Of a stretch of DNA of 64,000 nucleotides, positions 58,911 through 64,000 are shown in pieces. Within the stretch, counting starts at the first letter, position 1. Every line of letters begins with the position of its first letter. The notes beneath the pieces were generated by a model. The model worked only from the letters and a program-made list of their open reading frames with translations. It ran no database searches and had not been told where the DNA came from. The position numbers and the translations under genes were made by a program. This DNA is from Granulicella tundricola MP5ACTX9 (GTDB taxonomy: Bacteria > Acidobacteriota > Terriglobia > Terriglobales > Acidobacteriaceae), in assembly GCF_000178975.2 (NCBI RefSeq), contig NC_015064.1, positions 682,001-746,000 of the forward strand. The letters run 5' to 3'.

Positions 58911-60479
58911 ATGCCCCTCACCCGCCGCCACTTCCTCGGCCAGGCAGCCTCCGCCGCCCTCCTCGCCTCCGCCCGAGCCCAAACCGGTGCGCCCGCAGGC
59001 CAGCCCGGCGCATACGCAAAGCCCAAACCCATGATCCCCGGCCCTTACCAGCCCACTTGGGAATCCCTTCGCGACCTCTACCGGGTCCCCACCTGGCTTA
59101 ACGAAGCCAAGTTCGGCATCTTCATCCACTGGGGTCTCTACTCCATCCCCGCCCACATCAACGAGTGGTACATCAAGCACATGTACACCACGGACTCTGC
59201 CTGGCACACCCAGCACTACGGCCCGCCAGACAAGTTCGGCTACAAGGACTTCATCCCCCTCTTCAAAGTCCCCAACTATCGCCCCAACGAATGGGCCTCC
59301 CTCTTCAAAAACTCCGGTGCCCGCTACGTCATCCCCGTAGCCGAGCACCACGACGGCTTCGCCATGTGGGACAGCGATCTCACCCCCTGGTCCGCTGGCA
59401 AGATGGGCCCCAAGCGAGACCTCATCGGTGAGCTTGCGAAGGCGGTGCGCGATCAAAATCTCATCTTCGGCCTCTCCAACCACCGCATGGAGCATCACGA
59501 CTTCGCCTACCCCGCTCCCGGCGTCCCCAACGATCAGTTCGACCCCCGCTACGCAGGCTTCTATGGTCCACCCATCCAGGGCGACATGAACCAGGGCAAC
59601 GCCTCCCAGGCCTTCCAGGAAGACTGGCTCGCACGAGTCCAGGAGCAGATCGATAAGTACCACCCCCAGATGATCTACTTCGACAACGGCGTCAACCCGC
59701 GCGACTACGACGACGTCAAGCTCCGCGCTGCCGCCTACTACTACAACCGCGCCCACGAGTGGGGCCAGCAAGCCACCCTCGCCACCAAGGACGTCGCCTA
59801 CCTCTTCGGCAGCGTGCAGGACTTTGAAAAGCAGCAGCGCGCCCCCCGCTGGATCTATCCCGCCGCCGGCTGGCAGGTCGATGACTCCATCGGCAGCACC
59901 TGGGGCTACACCGATGGCATGTCCATCCGCCCCGCCGAATCCATCATCCGCGAGTTAGTCGAGATCGCCAGCCAGGGCGGCAACCTCCTCCTCAACATCT
60001 CTCCCATGGGCGATGGCAGCATCCCGGAAGCCCAGCAACAAGCCCTCCTGGGGGTAGGGAACTGGCTCCAGACCCACGGCGAAGCCATATACGGCTCCCG
60101 CCCCTGGGTCCACATGGGCGAAGGCCCCACCATCCCTACCGAAGTCCCCGGCGACTGGAAGGGAGGCTCCACCGCCGTCCCCGGCCCCCCGCTCAAACGC
60201 CCCACCCCCATCCCCGTCACGGAAGCCGACCTCCGCTTCACCATCAACAAGGGCTGCCTCTACGCCTTCGGCTACAAGTGGCCCACCACCAACAAGGCCA
60301 TTCTCACCCTCCTGGCCACCGGCAAAGCCAAAGTAGAACGAGTCACCCTGTTAGGCTCAGCCACCCCCATCCCCTTCCACCAAACCCCCGAAGCCCTCAA
60401 CGTAACCCTGCCTAACCAAACCACCCCAGGCATGTACGCCCTGAAAATAGAAGGAACCTTCCTCCTTGGCCTCGCCTGA
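58911..60479 (+). CDS. GH29 alpha-L-fucosidase with Tat-like signal
   Basis: A 522-residue enzyme with ATG 58911. The N-terminus MPLTRRHFLGQAASAALLASARAQ has a twin-arginine motif (TRRHFLGQ) and is probably exported by Tat. GH29 features include EAKFGIFIHWGLYSIPAHINEWY, GARYVIPVAEHHDGFAMWDS and PQMIYFDNG, where the conserved Asp is the likely nucleophile. GNLLLNISPMGDG is typical of the end of the catalytic domain. It would remove alpha-fucosyl residues from plant or microbial glycans. The C-terminal about 100 residues are a small beta domain. Confidence 0.92.
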   Translation: MPLTRRHFLGQAASAALLASARAQTGAPAGQPGAYAKPKPMIPGPYQPTWESLRDLYRVPTWLNEAKFGIFIHWGLYSIPAHINEWYIKHMYTTDSAWHTQHYGPPDKFGYKDFIPLFKVPNYRPNEWASLFKNSGARYVIPVAEHHDGFAMWDSDLTPWSAGKMGPKRDLIGELAKAVRDQNLIFGLSNHRMEHHDFAYPAPGVPNDQFDPRYAGFYGPPIQGDMNQGNASQAFQEDWLARVQEQIDKYHPQMIYFDNGVNPRDYDDVKLRAAAYYYNRAHEWGQQATLATKDVAYLFGSVQDFEKQQRAPRWIYPAAGWQVDDSIGSTWGYTDGMSIRPAESIIRELVEIASQGGNLLLNISPMGDGSIPEAQQQALLGVGNWLQTHGEAIYGSRPWVHMGEGPTIPTEVPGDWKGGSTAVPGPPLKRPTPIPVTEADLRFTINKGCLYAFGYKWPTTNKAILTLLATGKAKVERVTLLGSATPIPFHQTPEALNVTLPNQTTPGMYALKIEGTFLLGLA

Positions 60480-60533
60480 CTGAATCACCCCAAACCTCCC
60501 GCCATCCTGAGCGCAGCGAAGGACCCCCGCATT

Positions 60534-60700
60534 TGTCGTTGCCGCTGCATTTGCTGTTGCCGCTGCATTTGCCGTTGCCGCTTTTGCCGTTGCCGCTTTT
60601 GCCGTTGCCGCTGCTTTTGGCCGTTGCGGTTGCCTTTCGGATTAGAGGGGGGCTTCAGCCCCCCGACAGGGCAAGAGGAAGAAGTGGGCTTTAGCCCCGG
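60534..60700. repeat. Repeat element copy 3: CCGTTGC-type tract plus two hairpins
   Basis: The tract mixes GTTGCC, GCTGCATTT and GCTTTT units from about 60534 to 60635, then TTCGGATTAGAGG. Hairpin 1 is GGGGGGC-TTCA-GCCCCCC at 60647-60664. A 21-base spacer containing GGGCAAGAGG leads to hairpin 2, GGGC-TTTA-GCCC at 60686-60697. Same order and spacing as copy 1, but the tract has diverged further. Confidence 0.7.
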
Positions 60701-60891
60701 GTATTCCCTTCCGCCTACAAACCATCCAAAAACAGCAACTTACAACTATTTTCACAAAAAACACCCGCAAACTCACGTGTCAAGCCCCCAAGCCTGCAAA
60801 AAACATCGTAACCATAACAATCAAAACCACTTACCCGCCAAAAGTAAATGGCGTATTCACCCTGCTCAAACGCGTACAATTAAAGCAGAAG

Positions 60892-60943
60892 AAAAGAGGA
60901 TAAGAAACAAAGCCCAAGGCCTTGTCTCTTATCCTCTTTTTTT
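60892..60943. terminator. Strong hairpin with T-run between convergent genes
   Basis: AAAAGAGGATAAGA at 60892-60905 pairs with TCTTATCCTCTTTT at 60927-60940, a perfect 14-base stem. Seven T residues run from 60937 to 60943, and A residues precede the 5' arm, so it could stop transcription from both sides. A TACAAT box at 60875 upstream is a possible -10, but no -35 fits. Most likely a bidirectional terminator. Confidence 0.8.
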
Positions 60944-61041
60944 GTCCTTACCCTGGTCCCGCCCTGTCCTCAACCCGATAACCGAAGTCCAGACCTAACC
61001 CTTTTCCTTTGAAGACTTTGAGCCAAAACAGGGGGGGGGTA

Positions 61042-61935
61042 CTACTTCACCGCCATCCCCATAGCCGAGAAATCCTTCCCCACCGGATCATTCGGCAGAG
61101 CCTTTAACCCCTTCACCACAGCCTCCGCATTGATCTGCGCCCCCGCCAGGGTCGTATGCGTATGCGGATCGCCGAACAGTGGTTCTACCGCAGCCTCACC
61201 CATCGCGTCATACCGGTCCGCAATGATCGAGTTGAGGTCGATGAACCCCACATGCTTCGCCTCAGCCACATGCTTGGCCCAGCCGCCATAGCTGTCGCCG
61301 CCGCTCCGCACAATCTTGCCGTCCTTCCACGTCTTCCGCGGAATCAGCGAGCAGACGATCGGCGTCGCACCCTTGGCCAGAGTCTCAGTCACATACTCGG
61401 CCATGTACCACCCGTACGTATGCACCGTCTCATGCCGCTTCAGGATCGGATTCTCGATCTCCTTGCTCTCGTCGCCGACGCCGTTGATCGTCCCCCGCGC
61501 CCGGGCCGTATCGTCCAGCGGCCCGCTGTCGTTATGCCCGAACTGAAACAGCACCACATCTCCAGGCTTCATCATGGCCAGCACATCCGCCCAGTGCCCC
61601 TCCGTGATGTAAGTCCGGCTGGACCGCCCGCCAATGGCCCGGTTTACCACATTGATCTTCGTCAGGTCGAAGTACGCCACCAGCGGCTCACCCCAGCCCA
61701 TCTGGTTGTTCGCCCCGTCGCCCTTACCGTTCCGCACCGTGGAATCCCCCACCAGGAACAGCGTAGGCAGCCCCGGGTTCTTCGGCACCGGCAGATTCAG
61801 CCTCGCGTTCAGCGTAGGGTCCGTCGTAAACGGAGCCACCGGGTCCCCCGGCTTCTCGCCCGGAGCCTGCGCCAAACCTGCCGTAACGAAAACAGAAAGG
61901 AAGAGGAGAGCGAGAATGCCGGAACGTAGGCGCAT
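61042..61935 (-). CDS. Rhamnogalacturonan acetylesterase-like SGNH hydrolase (CE12 type)
   Basis: A 297-residue secreted protein. Signal peptide ends near AGLAQ. Catalytic blocks: GDS in FLVGDSTVRNG, the Gly of GGRSSRTYITEGHW, GHND in FQFGHNDSG, and the Asp/His block DPHTHTTLAGA. This matches the RG-acetylesterase subfamily that removes acetyl groups from rhamnogalacturonan I. It starts 1 base after the stop of the GH105/GH88-type gene, so they are co-transcribed, fitting one pathway. Confidence 0.9.
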   Translation of the reverse strand: MRLRSGILALLFLSVFVTAGLAQAPGEKPGDPVAPFTTDPTLNARLNLPVPKNPGLPTLFLVGDSTVRNGKGDGANNQMGWGEPLVAYFDLTKINVVNRAIGGRSSRTYITEGHWADVLAMMKPGDVVLFQFGHNDSGPLDDTARARGTINGVGDESKEIENPILKRHETVHTYGWYMAEYVTETLAKGATPIVCSLIPRKTWKDGKIVRSGGDSYGGWAKHVAEAKHVGFIDLNSIIADRYDAMGEAAVEPLFGDPHTHTTLAGAQINAEAVVKGLKALPNDPVGKDFSAMGMAVK

Positions 61936-61936
61936 G

Positions 61937-63172
61937 TTATTTGTGAGTACGCTGCAAAGGCTTGTGAAGACTCATCCGCTTGAGCTCACTCCCCGCCAGC
62001 AGGTAAGCGCCGACGCCATAGTTATAGCTCGCCGTGGGCAGGTAGAACGCAGGCTCCGCGCCTGTCTGCTGGATGCACCCCAGCCGCCCGTCCGCATACA
62101 CATGCTGCAAAATACCCTTCCACGCCCGCTCGATCACCGGTCGATAAACCTTCGCATCCAGCACGCCTTCATTCACGCCCCAGGCCATGCTGTAAACAAA
62201 CAAAGCCGACCCCGAGATCTCCGGCAGAGGATAGTGTTCCGGGTCCAGCATCCCGGCATGCCAAAGCCCATCCTTGCCTTGCAACCCAGCCACCCGGGTA
62301 GCCATCTCCCGCAGTTGCTGCAAATAAAACGCTCGCCGCGGATCGTCCTTGGGCAGAAACTCCATCGTCCGCACCAACCCGCCCATCACCCAGCCCTCAC
62401 CCCTGGACCAGAAGATCTTCTTCCCGTTCTCCTCGCGCTTCGGAATGTAGCTCGCATCCCGCGCATACAGATGCTCGTCTTTGTCGTACAGCAGCGCGGA
62501 GGTCCGCTGCCACTGCGCGTCCAGATAGGTGATGTACTTCGCATCGCCCGTGGCCGCATACATCCTGGCCCACGCCGGCGGCGCCATGAACAGCGCATCG
62601 CACCACCACCACGGAATCCTGGGATCGCCCGGCTTCAGCGTATCGAGCCCAATCACGGACGCCAGGTCCCCCTGCATCGGCGTAATCATCCCGGCATCAT
62701 TCTTGCCGCCCGCAAGATAAAGCTCCAGGTACGTCTGTCCCACGCTCTGGTCGTCCGCGTTCGGAATCCTGTTTCGCAACTCCCACTTGTACTTCGTGCT
62801 CATCGCCGTCATCGCATCCCGATACTTCGCATCGCCGGTCGCATCGGAAGCAGCCATGAACCCGCTGTACAAGACACTCCACGTCCAGATGCGGTCGAAG
62901 TAAGGCTCTGCCTCCTTCAACTGCCAGTCCGCCACCTTCTTGATCGCCGCATCCACAGCCTTAGGCGTAATCGCCGGAGAAAGATCCCTGGCCAAAGGCC
63001 CAGCCACCGCCTCGGCCGGCGCACTGCCAAAGTGCCGGGACCCGTCCTTATCGATCCCCGCCTGCATCGCCGCGCTCGGCTGCGGATAAGCTGCCTGCTG
63101 CGCAATCAACTGCGACGAAAGCGCGCTGAAGCCAAGAAAAACGAACGAACGAACATACCGGTTCTGCATCAT
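61937..63172 (-). CDS. GH105/GH88-type unsaturated glycuronyl (rhamnogalacturonyl) hydrolase
   Basis: A 411-residue secreted enzyme. Signal peptide MQNRYVRSFVFLGFSALSSQLIAQ. The (alpha/alpha)6-barrel features include IPWWWCDALFMAPPAWARMY, whose Asp is the likely catalytic residue, SRGEGWVMGGLVRTMEFL, and the final SYNYGVGAYLLAGSEL. This family removes unsaturated uronic acids from pectic oligosaccharides after lyase action. It precedes the CE12-type gene by one base, supporting rhamnogalacturonan degradation. Start ATG 63172 or the next ATG 63169. Confidence 0.9.
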   Translation of the reverse strand: MMQNRYVRSFVFLGFSALSSQLIAQQAAYPQPSAAMQAGIDKDGSRHFGSAPAEAVAGPLARDLSPAITPKAVDAAIKKVADWQLKEAEPYFDRIWTWSVLYSGFMAASDATGDAKYRDAMTAMSTKYKWELRNRIPNADDQSVGQTYLELYLAGGKNDAGMITPMQGDLASVIGLDTLKPGDPRIPWWWCDALFMAPPAWARMYAATGDAKYITYLDAQWQRTSALLYDKDEHLYARDASYIPKREENGKKIFWSRGEGWVMGGLVRTMEFLPKDDPRRAFYLQQLREMATRVAGLQGKDGLWHAGMLDPEHYPLPEISGSALFVYSMAWGVNEGVLDAKVYRPVIERAWKGILQHVYADGRLGCIQQTGAEPAFYLPTASYNYGVGAYLLAGSELKRMSLHKPLQRTHK

Positions 63173-63347
63173 GCGAGAGAGTGCCTTTCCGTGTGCTACA
63201 GAAGAAGAAATCTATGGTTTTCTTCCTAGAGGTGTCAATAGGAAAATATTTTCAGACTGCATCCCCATTCACCCTACGCAGCCGTATACGATGGCTTCCG
63301 GGCACACAAGTTCCTTGCCGCATCACTCGGCCACAAGAGGTTTCATC
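63173..63347. promoter_or_regulatory. Divergent intergenic region of the pectic-glycan genes
   Basis: 175 bases between the divergent GH105-type gene and the next esterase gene. An AT-rich stretch near 63205-63265 likely holds promoters. No clear operator or -35/-10 pair was identified. AAGAGG at 63335-63340 is the ribosome-binding site for ATG 63348. Confidence 0.5.
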
Positions 63348-64000
63348 ATGTCACGTCGTCATCCGCACACCGTCCTGGCCACATCGCTCCTCTTCGCCTC
63401 CGCACCTCTGCTCGCCCAGTCCAGCTACTCCTTCACCTGCGCGCCAACCAAGCCGGGCACCCCGGCCCTCACCGCCGCCACCCGCTACGCCACCCCCGCC
63501 TCATCCGCAGGCTTCGACCTCGTAGCCGCCCCCGTCACCTTCGCGAAAAACTCCTGCTCCAGCGACAAGCCCTTCTTCTTCTCCGCAGCCGAGCCAGACG
63601 GCAGCTACCAGGTCACCCTCACCCTAGGCTCGCCCACCGCCTCCGTCGTCACCGTCCGCGCCGAGTCCCGCCGCCTCTTCGTAGACCGCATGGTCATCCC
63701 CGCAGGAGCCTCCCGCCAGGTCGTCTTCAACGTCCACGTCCGCACCGCCCCCATCCACTCCGACAAAGTATCTCCTGACCTGCCAGTCCCCACTGTCAAG
63801 CTCAAACCCCGAGAGATCGGCGCACTCGACTGGGACGACAAGCTCACCCTCGAGTTCAACGGCACCAACCCCAGCGTCCGTTCCATCGCCATCAAGCCCA
63901 TCACCAACGTCCCCACCGTCTATCTCGCCGGCGACTCCACCGTCGTAGACCAGGACAAGGAGCCCTGGGCCGCCTGGGGCCAGATGCTCCCCGTCTTCTT
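63348..64000 (+). CDS. Second rhamnogalacturonan acetylesterase-like protein, N-terminal part (runs off the window)
   Basis: Open from ATG 63348 to the window end, about 217 residues visible. Signal peptide MSRRHPHTVLATSLLFASAPLLAQ. Residues about 25-185 form a beta-rich N-terminal domain, then the SGNH block begins with VYLAGDSTVVDQDKEPWAAWGQML. GDS with the QDKEPWAAWGQ run is characteristic of larger RG-acetylesterase proteins. The catalytic Asp/His part lies outside the window. Confidence 0.88.
   Translation, partial: MSRRHPHTVLATSLLFASAPLLAQSSYSFTCAPTKPGTPALTAATRYATPASSAGFDLVAAPVTFAKNSCSSDKPFFFSAAEPDGSYQVTLTLGSPTASVVTVRAESRRLFVDRMVIPAGASRQVVFNVHVRTAPIHSDKVSPDLPVPTVKLKPREIGALDWDDKLTLEFNGTNPSVRSIAIKPITNVPTVYLAGDSTVVDQDKEPWAAWGQMLPVF

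Larger units (their letters stand above)
60480..61041. other. Convergent intergenic region with repeat copy 3 and terminator hairpin
   Basis: 562 bases between the fucosidase stop and the acetylesterase stop. It contains CATCCTGAGCGCAGCGAAGG (60503-60522), which I take to be a dispersed element of acidobacterial and other genomes from memory. It also holds the tract and hairpins of repeat copy 3 (60534-60700), the hairpin at 60892-60943, and TTTGAAGACTTTG (61008-61020) followed by a run of nine G at 61031-61039. No supported gene. Confidence 0.6.

Noticed and set aside
60875..60943. Small RNA starting at TACAAT and ending at the 60892-60943 hairpin
   Set aside because: No -35 at proper distance, and the hairpin alone is explained as a terminator between convergent genes.
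61634..63229. 531-residue open frame on the plus strand antisense to the GH105-type gene
   Set aside because: It mirrors the GH105 frame, is Arg/His/Pro-rich with no domain-like sequence, and lacks a ribosome-binding site. GC-rich coding DNA often gives such antisense frames.

Overview
The window is GC-rich, densely coding bacterial DNA, most consistent with an Acidobacteriota genome of the Terriglobia (Granulicella/Terriglobus/Edaphobacter type). I infer this from the gene mix: a long multi-SLBB exporter, S53 peptidase, secreted plant-glycan hydrolases, many Ser/Thr kinase-type regulators, Ig-like repeat proteins, and intergenic hairpin repeats. No tRNA, rRNA, CRISPR array, transposase or integrase was seen.

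Region 1 (1-23.3 kb, all minus strand) looks like one biosynthetic locus read from about 23.26 kb leftwards. It begins with a CuA-type cupredoxin and a lipoprotein cytochrome c. A PF14907-type nucleotidyltransferase follows, then a complete Wzx/Wzy-type exopolysaccharide set: multi-SLBB exporter, chain-length regulator, flippase, polymerase, GT2, GT4, WecG/TagA-type transferase and a GT87-like membrane protein fused to a beta-propeller. Next come an HprK-like kinase, four full and one partial B12-binding-type radical SAM proteins, and two SAM methyltransferases. Most genes overlap by 1-8 bases, so co-translation is likely. Both internal gaps and the head of the locus carry the same regulatory signature: four TGTC half-sites spaced exactly 11 bp (8237-8274, 9374-9411, 23431-23468), resembling tandem PhoB/OmpR-type direct repeats. 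This phased array is the strongest undescribed signal in the window.

Region 2 (23.5-31 kb) holds a methyltransferase and a flavin-reductase-like protein on the plus strand. Opposite them is a minus-strand operon of response regulator, sensor kinase, coiled-coil/beta-barrel outer-membrane protein and a secreted blue-copper-like protein.

Region 3 (31-54 kb) is rich in surface and signalling proteins: an 814-residue secreted protein with a fibre-like C-terminus; a pseudokinase fused to a SPOR domain; membrane proteins; a 2522-residue lipoprotein with about 28 Ig-like repeats; an FHA-GAF-SpoIIE phosphatase; a TPR Ser/Thr kinase; a DUF2235 hydrolase divergent from a lipoprotein; a GGDEF cyclase and an EAL phosphodiesterase.

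Region 4 (54-64 kb) is degradative: a secreted alpha/beta hydrolase, a secreted amidase, an S53 peptidase, a GH29 fucosidase, and a rhamnogalacturonan-type set (two SGNH acetylesterases, the second running off the window, and a GH105/GH88-type hydrolase). Its intergenic spaces hold a three-copy repeat family built from a GTTGCC-type tract and one or two hairpins with compensatory stem changes.
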